Source: Diplonema papillatum (lineage: Eukaryota > Euglenozoa > Diplonemea > Diplonemida > Diplonemidae). Taken from it: 64,000 nucleotides of DNA. Below, in pieces: positions 43,701-57,691 of this stretch. Under the pieces are notes generated by a model. It saw only the letters and a program-made list of their open reading frames with translations. It was not told where the DNA came from and searched no databases. Location: contig JAPJBO010001109.1 in NCBI GenBank assembly GCA_030068145.1, positions 1 to 64,000 of the forward strand, read 5' to 3'. How positions within the stretch are numbered: position 1 is the stretch's first letter; each line of letters opens with the position of its first letter. Made by a program: the position numbers and the translations under genes.

Positions 43701-45375
43701 CGCAGAAGTGTGCCGAAAGAGGCCGGTATGGAGGGCCCGCGTCGCAACAGTTCGAAGGGCGTATGGCAGCAGAATCCGCGCATGGGGACCGATCGGTATT
43801 GCGGCCGAGCATGCAAAAAAGCTCGGTATACGATGGACAGAAGATCTCGACGACGCCGAGGACGAGGCAGGGAATGTGCTGAGGCTGGTGCGACAGAGTA
43901 AGGGGGAGCGAGGGCACACCCTGAGAAAGGCGATTCACGGCTGGCGACTAGGGGAGCTCGAGAAGAGGCGCACAAACTTCGGAGGGGTACGGGCGGGTGT
44001 CGACTACACCGCGACGAATGCCTACGGGCTGAAGGCGTCGACAACGCTGACGGCCGCGCGGGACGTTGCCGAGGTCGTAGCAGGGTCGGTGATGACGGAA
44101 TCACATGCTGCCAAGCTGTGGGGAGGTGACGGGCTGTGCAGACGCTGTGACGAGGCGACGGAAGAAACTCTGGGCCACATTTGGTGGCAGTGCCGGGCGT
44201 ATGAACGAATCCGAATGCAACAGCAGTATGCCGAAATTGTTGACGCAGATCGCTCGACTTGGCCTCCGTGCCTGCAAGAACACGGGATTCTGCCGAAGGG
44301 AAGTCGAATCAACATCGAAGTGCTGCACACATTCATGGCGGAAGTCATGCAAGAGAGACGACGGCTGGAGAGAGAAGGAAGAGACCGGGCAGTCGGCCAC
44401 CCCTGGAGACAACTGCACCCTGACGACTGCCCCCCGCGCCGGCTGAATTTCGAAGCGATCGCTGGACCGGGGACCTTCACGGCGGTAGCAGGAGAGAGGT
44501 GGTTCCGGGCGCTGCAGTATTGGCTGGATGGGATGTGCTGGTCGGTAGCGGGTGACGTCTCGACGGCAGAGCTCGCAGTAGACTTCGAAGTGTACACCGG
44601 GCTCGATCTACCGGGCAGTTTAGTGGCGACGACAGGTGGGACGCCGCTGTGTATCCGTGCGAGAATGTTGGCGCGGATGCTGAAAACGATCGGGGAAGCG
44701 CTTGAGCGGAAAGGGGTGGGGCCGCTTCTGCCGGGTAGAAAGCTGGAGAAGATAGGTTCATTGAGAACGGTAGGGGCCCCCCCATGCCTCACGGGCTACG
44801 AGATGAGGCCAATTTTCCGCGGCGGCGAGGAGACGATGGGAATCTTGGAGACGCAGCTGAAGGCGAGCCGGCATGCGTTCACCGGCGAGGCGTGGGGGAT
44901 GGACCTTTTCCCGACGTACGGAAGAGAAAGGGCGGAGCGTGCGGCGAGATGGGCGGCCTTCGATGACGCTACGGAGAAGAGGAAAGGCAAGAAGTCGGCT
45001 GTCGTCGGAGGGGATCCGTGGCTCGTGCCGGAAGGGATTCCCCGACACGAAAAGTGGGGTGAGCGGGTGTGCCCCGGGCACCAAAAAGTGAAGTGCGACG
45101 TGTGCAAGCGCCGGGGCAAGTCGGTGGCGTGGTGCTGCCAGGCCCATCACAGGGAGGGTGATGGCCTAGCCGTAAAAATGTGTGCCGAGCACCGGATGAC
45201 GCAGTGCGCCACGTGTAAGACGACAGCGGAGTGCTGTCGCAACCATCACCACCGATGCCTCGATCATGGCATGCCGACGTGCGACGGCTGTAAGAAACAC
45301 GCCGACCTGAGGAGTAGGAGACCCGGGCACTGCTGCAGGACAGGGCACCACCGGGCGGCCGTGGCGAGAGGTGAA
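40781..45375 (+). pseudogene. LINE family 1 ORF2, frame-disrupted, unit B
   Basis: The open stretches 40781-41251, 41115-43310 and 43210-45375 correspond one to one to unit A. One synonymous-looking difference (aaagtgaag for aggtgaag near 45088) is among the few changes. The FADD motif is hit by the same caaa insertion. Confidence 0.85.
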
Positions 45376-47701
45376 GAAGTGAAGAAATGTGAAAACGGGT
45401 TTTTGCCTAGAGGCTTTTCGTGTTATTCTGCAGATGCTTTGGGCTATCTTTGTGTCTATGCTTTCAGTTGTCTTCTTAACCATGGTTAAGTGCGCAAATG
45501 GTGTCAGCCGAAGCTGGTAAAGCTTCGGCGCCGCCCACGTTATGTTTGTTTAGCAGCGGCTGCCAAACATCCCGTGACACCGCGCGAGGTGGTAGAACGC
45601 TCGTTTATTTTCTTTTCGATTGCTTTTGATGGGGCATGCAGGCCTGAAATGCAAGAATGGAAAGGAGACGGGGGAAAAAAAGGGGGGAAAAGGTTTGTGC
45701 CCTCGTAGCTCGCCGGGCCAGCGCTCCAGATAGGACTGGGCTAGGTACTTTGGTGGCATGCGGGGTTTTTTGCACAGGTGCGCTCGTGGATTTCGACACC
45801 CCGTGCGTTGGCGAAAGATCCGCCGCTCAGTTTTTCGGTTGCCCCACAGTGGGAACATTCCAGTGGCTGAGCGTTACCTTGAGATGTCTTATCAGCATCC
45901 TGGTCGGACCGTGTCTTCTTCGTGTCCGGTTTCCCGCTTGGTGACTGGCTGGCTGTTGGACTGGCTGTTGGCATGCGTGGGCGTTTTCTGCGAGGTGGCG
46001 ACTCGGGTTGCGACTGCGATAGGCCTTCAAGTACTTCGTTGAAGTAGCTTGACCCGTCCCCAGTGGGATTGGGAACGGGACCCATGTTCGACGACCGGGT
46101 GATAAACCGAGTTTTTGTGTCATCGTTCATGTTGCCCTGGACTGGTATGAAATGCCATTGGGCAATGTGGCCAAGCAATTGGCGGTTAGAGCCGTTTCCT
46201 ACTTCGCTGTACTTGTAATCACCCGCTTCCGTGATCTGGAAGATACAGAGTTGGGTGTCTCACAGGCGGGAGAAGCCTTCAAGGGCGAAGTGGTCTCCCC
46301 ACGCACCGTTCCGTAAACCTTCGATGTAGCTCGTTGTAGACCAGTCTACGCAGAACGGTCGAAGGTAGGATTGGTTGCTTTCCCAATAGTCCGCTATCTC
46401 CTGGCGGAGATGTTGCGCGTCTTCCTGCTTGCCATAAGCAAGACTGTGGAAGAGGCAGTTACCGTCGCCGGGTACTGACCGTGGCTGAAGGCCAATGCTG
46501 CGAAGACGTGTGTTCAGTCTCGCTTCGCGTGCGATCATGCCGTTACTGGCCAGCGGCCGTACCCATTGAGGCTTGCCTACCTCCTCGTTTTCTGCGAGTG
46601 GGAAGAAGGCCGACTTCGTGGTGTGCGTTAGTTCGTCAACAAACCTTCCGAGCTTTTGCTTTCTTTTGCGCCCCACGATGGGTTCCTCTTCTATGAGGGG
46701 GAGACCTGCTTCGTATGCTGCCACACACGAGTGAAACCACTTTCTCAAGTGACGTTGGGAAGGTTCGAGGTTAGGGAGACGCTCCTGTACCCCTTGGAAG
46801 AAGACCTTCTTCAGTTTGTGCTTCAAGTGGCCTCTGTTAAGGAGAAGGAAAATTGAGAGCTGGATCTCTCGTAGAGCGTCTGGCCAATTGTTTGTTAGGG
46901 TAAGGCAACGGACTAAGAGGTTCTTTAGGATTGCTGACCCCTGGTGGTGGGGGATGGTAGACCAGCTGTGGATGAAACGGACCGGCTTGAAGTGCCAGTT
47001 GCGCGACTTTTCGTTCACCGACAGGCGTACAAAGAAATGGTGCGTGTTCGAGTCAGGTTCGAGTCTGATGCGTATTCCGATATACTCGACGTCACCTTCT
47101 TTCAGTGTTGTTTCTTTGTACTGCATGTGGTACAACTCCTGAGGTGGTGGAGGTACATCGAAGGTTAGGAAGTCATCGATGTACCTCTTCGTGTCGGCAT
47201 ATTGGCGAGCCTTTGCCGGGTCCTCTTTCATCAACTCATCCACGAACCCGGCTTCAACACTATAACAGAATAGGTTGGCCAGGTCGGGGGAGGCGTTAGC
47301 CCCCAGAGGCAGTCCACAAACTTGCTGGAGGAGCAAACCACCTTGTTCGATGAAGCAGTTGTCCACGCAAAGGTCTATGAGGGACGCGATTTCGTCGAGT
47401 GAGAAACTCTTGTTTTTGTTCCCTGGTAGATTAAGAGTAATTCCAGAGCAGTTACCAAAAAGGAGGGCCTCTTTGATTGCCTTTAGTACACCTTCTTTTA
47501 GCGCCCCTTGGGGGAGTAGGTTGAACATGGTCGTAAAATCGAAGGTTCGCGGTTTTTTGTGCTTGAGTTGTCTATAACGCTGTTTGATGTCAACGGCGAC
47601 TTCGTCAGCGCTTTCGACAATCCAATACCGCGAGATGCCGTATTTTTTGCGCAGAATCAGGTCTTTTTCTTTAAGCAACCGCATGATCCGTTTGAGGATC
47701 A
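45376..47701 (-). mobile_element. Penelope-like RT-OTU retroelement, unit B
   Basis: This is the second copy of the nested element, in the same place inside the LINE as in unit A. It therefore arose by duplication of the block and not by a second insertion. Confidence 0.75.
46260..47701 (-). CDS. Penelope-like reverse transcriptase with OTU-like domain, unit B
   Basis: Identical in protein sequence to the unit A copy, with the same YIDD and VPGDGNC motifs and the same TGA at the end of this stretch. The downstream OTU-end and C2HC-finger part lies at 45741-46259. Confidence 0.75.
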
Positions 47702-48613
47702 GAAACAACAACGAAGAAGAGGAAGGCGGAGCCGGAGGGTCCCGCGCCAGCGCCGAGACAGGCAAAACGTGAGAACGTGGTGCTCGTTCTGCCGGAAGCA
47801 GAGGAAGACGAGCGAGAACCCGCAACATCAACGCCGACATCAGCAGCGAAGGTCGGGAAGACGGCGCCAACGCCAGCGAAGAAGCGGCAATCAGACTCCG
47901 CGGCGGAGCCGGTACCGAAAAGACGCAAAGGACGCGTCGATGCGCCACGACCATCGCCCAGGCGCCGAGAAAAAGCAGAAGTCGACGCGCAACCGATGAA
48001 CCTCGACGAGCAATCGAAGAAGAAGCGAAGCACCAAACGCGCGCCTGAGCGCGACGATCAAGACGAGCTAAAGAGGCGAAAGCATGACACTTCACGTGCG
48101 AAGAGATAATCGCGCAGTCGGCGATGCAGATTATCGCCACAGATTCTTTGCATTCTAATCCAAAACGATTACGCTCGATTACACTCGATCAGGGGGTAGG
48201 TGAATTGGCTCACACAAAGTGCATTTCCAGCCAAAAAGTCTGGTACCAAATTTTGGTACCTTTAAGGAAATTTCCAAAATTGTTTTTAGGCCGAATTGGC
48301 TGAGAAATGTACTTTACTACCAGAATTTCGATTTGGTACCTCTAACGAAATAAACGAATTGTGTTGGTCCTCTGAGGACTTTTTCTCTTTTTTGTATTTT
48401 TTGTATTTTTTGAACCCGGTTGCGACCCGGACTTTTCACTGGTCCCTTCTGTCTTCTGCTTCTTCGCGGAGGCCCCCTCGCTTAAAGCATCTTCGTTCTG
48501 TCTTTTGCTGCCTTTCTTTCCAGGAACAAAAAAGGGCGAGAAGGGACCAAAGAACTCCTCGAAGTTTCCCGCATCGACGAGTCCGAGGTGAGCCTCATTG
48601 TTCTTCGCTTCCT

Positions 48614-50934
48614 TCACAAGGTAAGGTCAACACAAAGCGGTTTCCCCACGGTTTTCTTGGTCACCAAGAGGTATGTATCACCTGCGCAAGTGGATAAACC
48701 TAAATTGTAGGGTATGCCTTTTTTCGGGAGACAACTGTCTCCTACGCCGGCTTCGCCGTGTTTGCATTGCACGACGAGGCGTTGGTTGCCGAGGGGTTGG
48801 AACACGTCACCAGCAGGCGCTGAGTCGGCGTTGACAACACAGCAACCTTTGATGGGAATGTCGTCGTTGAGGTCTTCTGCTTTGAAAGACCCGTCCCCCT
48901 CACCCTTATCGACACGCCCACACTTCAGATCGGAGCGAGTCGCTAATTGGTGGGTTGCCTTCACCAACTTCAACGGGCTTAGTTTGACCTTACTGCATGC
49001 GATGTCGCCGGAAAGCCATTTTACACGGCTCAAGAAGGTGCTGACCTGCACCCGCTCACCGGCGAATACCTTCGAGCGAACGGTCAGTACAAAGCCCACA
49101 AAGCGTTCAAATGCCCGCGAGCCCGTGTCGCAGGTCATGGGCCCCCAGGATGACAGAATGTCGAGCGGGGGGGTTTTCTGCATCCACAACAGGAGCAGCA
49201 ACGCAGGGGACACCGACAGTTTTGCGCCTTTCAACGACATAAGGCCGAGGCTCATCATGTCATCGAGGGTCCGGTCTCCAACAGGTGAAGCTAGATTACA
49301 GTTGCCGGAGAAAGCGTGCCGCAGGAGCGTCGTGACTCGAGAATTGTCATAGGTGTCAAGCGCAGCCTGGTACTTCTTCGCCAGGTTGACCGTGCATTGT
49401 AGCAGTACTCCTTGCAGGTCCTCGGCAGAGACTAACAGCAGAGACTCCATCGACCGTGGATGTTCACCAAAGATCTCCAGGAAAAAATCTTTGTGAGCCA
49501 GGACAAGTTTGTTGTTGACCTCTGTCGGCACTGTATCCAACGTCGGCGGCGTGATCAAGGCCTTTTTCATCGTCAGGGAGCCTTCGATAACTTTCTGCAA
49601 CGGGAGAAGCAGTGTAGATGATGCTGCACACATAACTCTTTTGCAGGAAAGCATCGTCTCACGAAGCGCTAGGAGGATGGCCCGCAATGCACTCTGTTGG
49701 TACCATTGCTCTTGTTTACGCGCGTCGCCGTAGACAGTCTTGTCCAGATACACTGTACCATCGACATCAAGATGGTGCACACCGTCAACGCATACAAACA
49801 GAAACGCGTCTTCGTCTTTGTTAAGGGCCGTCATGATTGTACCGACGAGTGTTGCCAAGGTAAAGTTCCACTCACGTTGTCGGAACACATCAAACTGAAC
49901 GTCCGTTCCGAACAAGTGATGCATCACCCTATCTATCACAGCTTTCGGTGCCTTTGCGACTCGGTCTTCACCAATCTCATCACGTCGAATGCTAGTCGCG
50001 TTCTCGAAGGTTACCTGCAGCTGGTACAAGCGACTGCCTTGCGGGAGTTGAGCTGTCACTATTTTCGGGATTTCCGTAAGCGTCCTTGACTTTCCAGTGC
50101 CCATTCCAGAAGGCACGAGTAAGATCGACCTCTTTTGCTTGTCCTGTTCCTCCTTCACACACTCTCGTGCCTCCTCCTCAATCTGGGCCTTGCCTTCCCA
50201 AGCGGTGCATTGGAACTCCTGGAAATGAAAAACGCCAATGCTTTTGGGATCCGAGATGCGGCTTCTGAAACCTCCGCTTTCGAAATCGAACTCAGCGAGC
50301 GACGCAACCTGTGGTAATTCGAGTCCTGTTCGTAGACATCCCACCACAACGGTGACCGAAGCACAGACCTGCCTCACTCAAGCTCAAGCTCAGGCTCTAC
50401 ACCTGGATGCAACCGGTGTAACAATGACTCCTTGGCAGTGGTCTTCTGCATATTTTCGATGCTCTTGCGCTGGTTCGTTTTTTGACGGTCCGAACGTTCG
50501 ACAACCACTAATGCTCAAACCATGTGCCCAAGACTTGTGTTCCCGTGCGGTGGCAGGTGGTGACGATGGTTTCACCTTCGTTCGGTGCTCGCGTTGTGGA
50601 CTGTCGCTTTGGACGCAAGTTGGTGCGCGTGTTCGGTGTTACGTACGAGGGTGAAAATGATGAGATCAGAGCGTGTGTTCAGGACTCGTAGCAAAAGAGT
50701 TAGGTGCAAAAAACTTTTGAATACCTGTGGACGGGTGTCCGACAGACGGGTAAGTTGCTTAGCGTTCTCTGTCAGCTGTGCTTGAACGGATGTCAATTGT
50801 TCTTGCACTAGGCGACGCTCGTGCTCCAGTGCTGTCAGCCTCGCAGTGATCCTTGCAGCATCGTAGGTCCACGGTGGAAATATTGGAAACCTGTTGTTGA
50901 CATCGTCGCATGCGAGAATATGCGAGAATTTCAT
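48614..50934 (-). CDS. CR-type NTPase-nuclease gene, unit C
   Basis: Proposed exons are 50725-50934 and 48614-50308. The exon 2 protein is identical to the copies in A and B. Its lysine-rich neighbour frame is at 48342-48617. Confidence 0.72.
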
Positions 50935-51103
50935 GCGAGAATGCGAGAATCATTCTCGCATACGAGTCGGATCGGATGTATGCCTAGGAGCTCCACATCA
51001 TTGTGATCAAGAGAGTCCTCCACGTAGTCGGTTTCAGAGTCCTTCTCGTGGGATTATGCATGCCCTCTGAGACGTACCATTTTTGCCTCGGTTTTCCTTC
51101 ACA

Positions 51104-53717
51104 TCACGAACTTGGCGCCCTCGGGAGGAGTTGTTCCAGTCCGGCGAGAAGCTCATCGTGTTTCATGTTCCCGGCGGCAATTTTTTTTAATAGTTCGTGC
51201 CACATCGGCGTCAGCTTGCCAGAGAGGAGGAAGTCCCCGGTAACCTTCGTTGCGTTCTGAACCATGAAGCAGGAGAGGGCGAAGCTGTACAAGTCGTCAA
51301 CCTGGGAAGCAGGACCCTCTGATTGCCGCCCAGGGATTCGGAAGCCATCGGGAAGAACTAAGTCCGGGTTCGTGTCCACAATGCTGGAACTCGACCAATC
51401 GTTGAGGAACGCCCCGCCATCCACTACCCCGCCTTCCTCTGATGCGAAGAAGTTGGACGGGCGAACATCACAATGGACAAACCCAAGCTCGTGGAGTTTT
51501 TTCAGCACGGCCATCAACTGCTTAACATGCTTCATAGTCAACCACCTGTCAACTGTGAAGTGGCGTCCTCGCGGTGAAGTCACCAACCGCAGCCCTTTCT
51601 CGTCGTGTGCTTTCAGCCTCGGCACGTTCTCGAACCCGGAGTCAGCGAGCTTTTTCAGCGCCTTCACCTCTCGTTTGAAGTACTCTATGTTGGTGAACTG
51701 CTTACCCACGGCATCAAACTTTTTGGTCGCGTCGTCCCCTTCGCGAACGACTGTGAATGCCTCGCAATGTGCTCCGCGACCCAGGCTTTTCCCGAAGCGG
51801 AGGGTCGAACTATCATGGAGCAGGGTTGGAACGGAATCCTGGTCGGCGAAATCGCACAAAACGCGAACGACTGCCGCCGGGTCTTGGTACATCGGAGTTT
51901 CGTAGAAGTGCAGCGCTCCGTCTGCCTCACGGCTACACATGACCGCAACGGCTTTCGTGTTATTGGCTACCACGGCGTAAACCACAAGAAGAGCCCCCTG
52001 GCCGTCCAGGGCTGCTGTCATGTAGCTAGCAACTTGCCCCATGCAGTCGGGGCTCGTAATGTTTGTCGTGCTGCTCTTGACATCGATGAAGGCCAATGCC
52101 GTGTACTCAGACGGGCTGAACTTTAATGGGGCGCATGTGAAATCAGGTTTCTCGTTGCTTTGAAAGACATTCGAGTTGATTGATGTGTCGTGCCACTCGT
52201 GTTTCTTTCCACGTTTCCTTCCACAAAGCACAGCGGCGAGTTTCTTTTGGAGACCTACCTCCTCTGATGATGCGCCAGCAACAAACACGTCTCGAAGTGC
52301 CTTTTCTCCATGAGGTTTCCACTCCTGTAGCGAAGATGGGTTGAGCCATGCTGAATCCGCGCTTTGTTTTGTCCACTTCCCGGCCAGCACCAGCTCTCTC
52401 TGGACCATAGTTCTTGTCTTCACCCTGGATGAGCTGGAGGCAGCTGGATTGATTCGACCTAATTGCACCGAAAGTTCGCTGACTTTTTGACGGAGTTGTT
52501 CCACATCGGCCGTCTGTGTTTGGTGTTATTTTCGCTTGCACACGCAGATGCTCCCCAGGAATTGCCATTAGGACAACATGGCTTATATGGCCAGCCTACT
52601 TATCATAAACTGCTTATATGGCCACTAAAGTTTCATAAATTGCTTATATGGCCAGCAATGTTTCAGAAAACTGCATATATGACCAGCAATGTTTCAAAAT
52701 ACTGCTTATATGGCCAGCAATGTTTCAAAATACTGCTTATATGGCCAGCAATGTGTCACAATACTGCTTATATGGCCAGCAATGTTTCAGAATACTGCTT
52801 ATATGGCCAGCAATGTTTCAGAATTGCTTATATGGCCAGCAATGTTCCGTTTAACATTATAATAATATAATAATAACGAAGAAATATATATTATTATATT
52901 TCTTCGTTATTTCGTCCCGCAAATCAAAAAAGTCTCATGGGTTTCTCTCTCGTTCTATGTCTGCAAAATTAATTATAACCTGATAACAAGCTTCACATGA
53001 ATTCATTTTGCCGATCTACCGAGAAAACGACCGAACGAATGGTCGGGCCCCAAGCATCAACGACACTTTGAGCCTTGTACTTCGCTTTTGATCGGGCAGC
53101 TGTGCGGATTACACACACTGAAGCAGGGCAACAACAGAAATTTCACATCACCCTTATGTCGGCCCTCCTGCACGATGTAGGGTGAAAATGATGAGATCAG
53201 AGCGTGTATTCAGGACTCGTAGCAAAAGAGTTAGGTGCGAAAAACTTTTGAATACCTGTGGACGGGTGTCCGACAGACGGGTAAGTTGCTTAGCGTTCTC
53301 TTCCAGCCGTACGTGAACGGATGCCAGCTGTGCCTGGACTTTCTCCAGCTGTCCCCGGACTGACAGCTGTGAACCCTTCAGCTGCTCCAACACATTCGCT
53401 ACATCCGCGGCGGAAGGACTAAGCGTCGAGAAGTGACCGAGAGTATCGCCCAGATCTGCAGATTCAAATTTATTCTCCCGCTGACAGCGTGTAAGGACCA
53501 AGATCTGCGCGTTCAACATCTCCTTCTCGTCGGTCAACTTCTCCTCTTTGTCGTTCAACTTCTCCTTCTCGTCGGTCAACTTCTCCTCTTTGTCGCTCAA
53601 CTTCTTCTTCTCGGCGATTATGTCCACTTTCGCTTGCTCCGATGTCAACGTCTCCCCACTCACTTCGTTCGAGGGTCGCATCACTGCATCTTGATCCTGT
53701 GTGGAAGTGTTGAACAT
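51104..53717 (-). CDS. CR-type coiled coil / nuclease / kinase gene, unit C
   Basis: Proposed exons are 53256-53717 (154 codons) and 51104-52513. The header exon has one extra heptad (7 residues, 21 bp) in the KEEKLTDEKEKL region, which lengthens the coiled coil by exactly two turns. Exon 2 has 466 codons like A, but in the variable N-terminal patch it follows B at most sites and A at others, so it is intermediate. Nuclease and kinase motifs are unchanged. Confidence 0.75.
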
Positions 53718-54067
53718 GGGCGAAAATCACGGTAGTAATACTGCCGACTGGGCTCGTACTTTTTCCTTCACTGTCAGCCAACCTCGATCCACCTCGTTTA
53801 CACTCTGCATTTTTGCGTTTGCTCTACCAAAGCAATGGGCCTCGGCACGACAACCACAACCGATCGCGATCAAGCATCCTTCCGCTTGTACACAGGGCCA
53901 TGGCTACCAATGGTTGGACCATGGGCAGGGTGCTTCGTTGCGAGAGCTTGATGGGACACGGCGGGTTACGCAGTGCCGCGCAGTGTTCTAGAACACCTGG
54001 TGGCGGGCTGGTGGTGCGCGACTATCAAACTACGGAGGTGATGTTCAGTGGCCAGCCCGAGATTTCA

Positions 54068-55916
54068 CTAAGTACACAGGACCCCCCCCCGAAAAAAGTT
54101 GGACCGCGAGAGCCCAAAATAGGTGAGTTGGACCGTTTTGCCCGCCATTGCACGCAACAAGTTATTCGCCCCTTTCATCACATCGAGACCTCGCGCCGGT
54201 TCATCGCCGAACATGTCCCGCACGAGTTGCCGCTCACTGCAGAAGTCCCCTGGCGCGGAAGCAGCTGCAGCAAACCGCGCAGCAACAAAATGCCAAAAGT
54301 TCCTCACTGTCTGAGGACAACTCGGTTCAAAAACTGTGACGCGACGGGCCCGTCGCATGAGCCCGTCGGTGAACATGTAGATGAGGCTCAAAACGTGGAG
54401 CCTCTGCTGGTTCACGCGGTCTGCAAAAAAAATTTGCAGCGCAGGCACAGACTTACCTCGTGCGCCACTGACTGCAATCCACGACAAAGCCCATTCAAAC
54501 ATGCGCTTGTCCCCGACAACACGCGTGAGCGCGTAGGCTGCAGCCGTCAGTCCACCGAACCGAATGCCGCTCACTTTCTCCCAGAACAAGGAACCTTGCA
54601 GAACAACGGACTTTTCACGCAGCCACTGCGTGAAAGCCGCGTTGTCGTTGATGTAGCCGGACAGCTGCTCTAGCTTTGAAGCGAGGTCACTGTCGCTGCC
54701 CCTGTCTACCTCCGTACCGCACCCCAGCCCAGCAGCTAAGGACTTCTGAATGAGGTGACAGCGGTGCTGCACTTCAGCTCCTCGTAGACCAATTACGTGC
54801 AGATGTTCGCCTCTATCGGCGACATGCGAAGTGAACGAAGATGCGCTGAGCGATGGACAGAAGCGACGATGACGGTCGAGCATCTCATCCCAACAAAACG
54901 AATACCCCATTCACGTGCACCGTAGCTGTGCAGAGCGGGTACGACATGTTTCGCCGGTCTTGGCATCGGTCCAAGTGGCAGTAATGTGGTACCCGCTTTT
55001 GCTCCAGCTCAGAGGAGTGGCATCTGTTTCCAGTCCAAGAACTGCCGTACCGACAAGGTGGGAGAAGAGCGCGTCTCGCAGGTACAGCTCTCGCAGGCAG
55101 AGAGCTCGTGCGGTGTGCCGCGTCAGGCTTTGTATTCTTATCGGGATACCTTCGTCTGCGCATTCCTGCGCCAAATAATCTGCTGCGCGTACAGCTTGTC
55201 GTGTGCTGAGGAGACTCCGACCGAGAACGTCTGCAGGAAAGGGGACAACGGGAATCGTAGATGCTGAAGCTGCACGAGGGTGCACAGGGTCCTGCAATAC
55301 GACGCGGCTGAAGCAGGAGAAGGGAATACCGGGTCCCAACAATTCGAGCTTGGAGAACAGATCTGCCAAATCCATGCACCCCACACTCATCTGGATACCG
55401 TTGCACGTGACCGCAAGGTGCGTAACCGGTTCGGCAGGGAGCGCGACAGCTGCGACATTGGCTGGGTCCATGGTGCTGAAATCTTCCTCATTTTCCAAAG
55501 CTAGTGGTTTTGTTAACACTCTCTAAAAAAAACCGCCCACAGGTAAACCGCTAAAACAGGTGCACTACAGCATCTGCCTGCTGACGACCTCACAGAAAAT
55601 CGTTCTAGATCACAAGAAATCAGTAAAAATCACAAAAGAATCGTTCTAAATCACAAAGAATCATCAGAAATCACACGGAAACACAACAGATCGCATGACA
55701 GCCCGTGATAATTTGTGATCCTCCCCGTCGATCCGATGACCATGACCCCATACTATTAGTATGTCAATTTCCTGAAGATGCCATGGTCAACAACCTGAGT
55801 ATACGCGGCAGTGAAAACAAGAATACCTTGACCCCAGGAACTGCTGCAGCTCCATCACTACTTCCTGACTGCGGTGGCGGTGACGTCCACTTCGTAGCCT
55901 TCTTCTTCGGCGGCAT
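54068..55916 (-). CDS. unrecognised two-exon gene, unit C
   Basis: Proposed exons are 55827-55916 and from 55522 downward. Identical to the other two copies, including the in-frame TGA at 54911-54913. Confidence 0.5.
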
Positions 55917-56325
55917 TTCCCGGTCCTTTCCTCCTTCACCCTGGTGGGTGTTTGTATGCGTGTTAGAATTCAAGTCTGGGTAACCCCTGTTGCGGAGGCG
56001 GTTGGCTTCCTCACGTCACTGCTGGCACTCTCCCTTCTTGTTGCCCGTAATAACCACGCGCTGTCCGGAACTGTAGCTTCGTATGACTATGCCGTTGCGT
56101 TGCACGTGCAACGCAACGTCGCCGCTGTACACTATAGTCTCTCTGCCTAGTGTGGCTATCAGCCCAATGTCTTCTGTCGGTTCATGTTTCGAGACTGGAG
56201 GTCCTATGAACATGCAATGCGAATAGCCTCTATTCGAGCCAACCCCACTTTTCTTGCAACAACTATGAAAGTGTATTGTTTTTGGACTAGATAATAGTGA
56301 GGAGCTAGCTTTTTTCCCCCCTGCC

Positions 56326-57691
56326 GTGGAAAAACAACCACCAATGACGGTAGCAACGGCAAGGGCGCGCTACCGCGAGCACACCTGGGAAAGCGTGCAT
56401 GCGTCAGCGATGAAGGCATCTCCGTACCATCCCGGCGGACCGCTGCCGTATGCGCAACTCGTTCGAGGACGCAAGGTGCCCAAAACAGCGCACCTGCGTG
56501 CGGAGCGAGAAATCCGCCAGCTGAGGACAGGGCACCACGAGCTCCTTCACAACCGGTACCGCAAGGACTGGGAAGACCTCGCAGCCGAAGAAAGGCAGAG
56601 AGTCCGTCCGTGCGAGCTTTGCGACGCGACGCCCGTCTGCCCGATCACGCACCTGTTCCTCGAGTGCAAAAGTCGGGTACGCCATGAGGGCGCCGATGTG
56701 GAGGCAGGTGTTCGAAGCCGACCCGAAGGTCCCGAGGGAGCTACCGGCGCCAGGGTCGAGGCACAAGATGCTCTGGCCCCTGCTCTTCGAGCTCCCGGAG
56801 GCAGCGCTCGCGTACCTGCAGGACGCTGGGCTCGTGGCGAGGTACCAGATACTGGAGGACCCGCCCGACCCCCAAACCCCCGCCTTTCACGAAACGCCGC
56901 AGGCAGGAGGACCCAACTTTGCCGACGCGCTGGACCTCGACGCAACAAGCAGCGCTACAAGCTCGACGAAGACTCGCCACATCGACGCTCAGACGCAACA
57001 ACAGCAGCAGCAGCTCAGACCGCTAACCGGCCAATGCCTATGAAAGAAAAGACTGGGAGGGAAAAAAAGAAGAGACCGAACGCAGACAACAGACTGCGGC
57101 AACGCACACAGGCGCCAAGCCTGGCAACTGCAACCCTCAGACTGAGTCAGAGGAATGCACGGTGCACCGACAGCATGCACACCTGACCGTAGGAAAGGTC
57201 AAGCAAGGGTGAAGCAAGTATACGAGCGGTCACCGGGACGCAGATAGAAAACTGCAAGAAACAACGAAAAACATGTGCACTTGCAACCAACAAAACAATC
57301 TCCTGGTCCAGAACCGGCGCCGGGAGGGCGAACTAAGACGCAAACGCCCACCGACCCCCAGGAAAAGCCCGCATCGGACTGCCGCCGCGAAACAGCACCG
57401 CGCAGACTACCCCGAATCTCTCTTTAGCCATACTTCAACTCTCTTTTCGCCACTTCTTATTTCCATACCCCTCTGTTCAGTTCCGGGAGCCGGGGAGGGC
57501 GGGCAAAGTAAAAAGCTCACTGAACCCCCCACCACAACGTGAGACCGTAAAAACAACGAAGAACGAAACCGAAGACGAAAACAAACAACGCGCCAAGGAT
57601 GGCGACGGGGAGGCACAAGGAACCACCTCACCTGTCCTCAAGAACTAACCCGAGACAGGTATCCACCGTACCGATAACCGATAACCGATAA
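56326..57691 (+). mobile_element. 3' end of LINE family 2, unit C
   Basis: Third copy of the remnant. A single base differs just upstream of it (ggagctagcttttt instead of ggagcctagcc-type at about 56309). The cgataac tail and the tRNA-like sequence (57708-57774) follow as in A and B. Confidence 0.6.

Larger units (their letters stand above)
29987..48176. repeat. segmental duplication unit B
   Basis: This is the complete unit without interruption, from the end of one LINE tail to the next. Compared with A it lacks 0.9 kb in the kinase-gene intron and the spacer before 3253. Outside the kinase exon patch I noticed only scattered single-base differences from A. It includes the LINE copy with its nested RT-OTU element, so both insertions are older than the A/B duplication. 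Confidence 0.9.
40752..48176 (+). mobile_element. 5'-truncated LINE family 1 split by an RT-OTU element, unit B
   Basis: LINE sequence is at about 40752-45375 and 47698-48176. It carries the same 11-bp deletion and 4-bp insertion as unit A. Here the tail is uninterrupted (cgattacgctcgattacact) and leads directly into unit C, so this junction is the empty site of the complete LINE. Confidence 0.85.
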
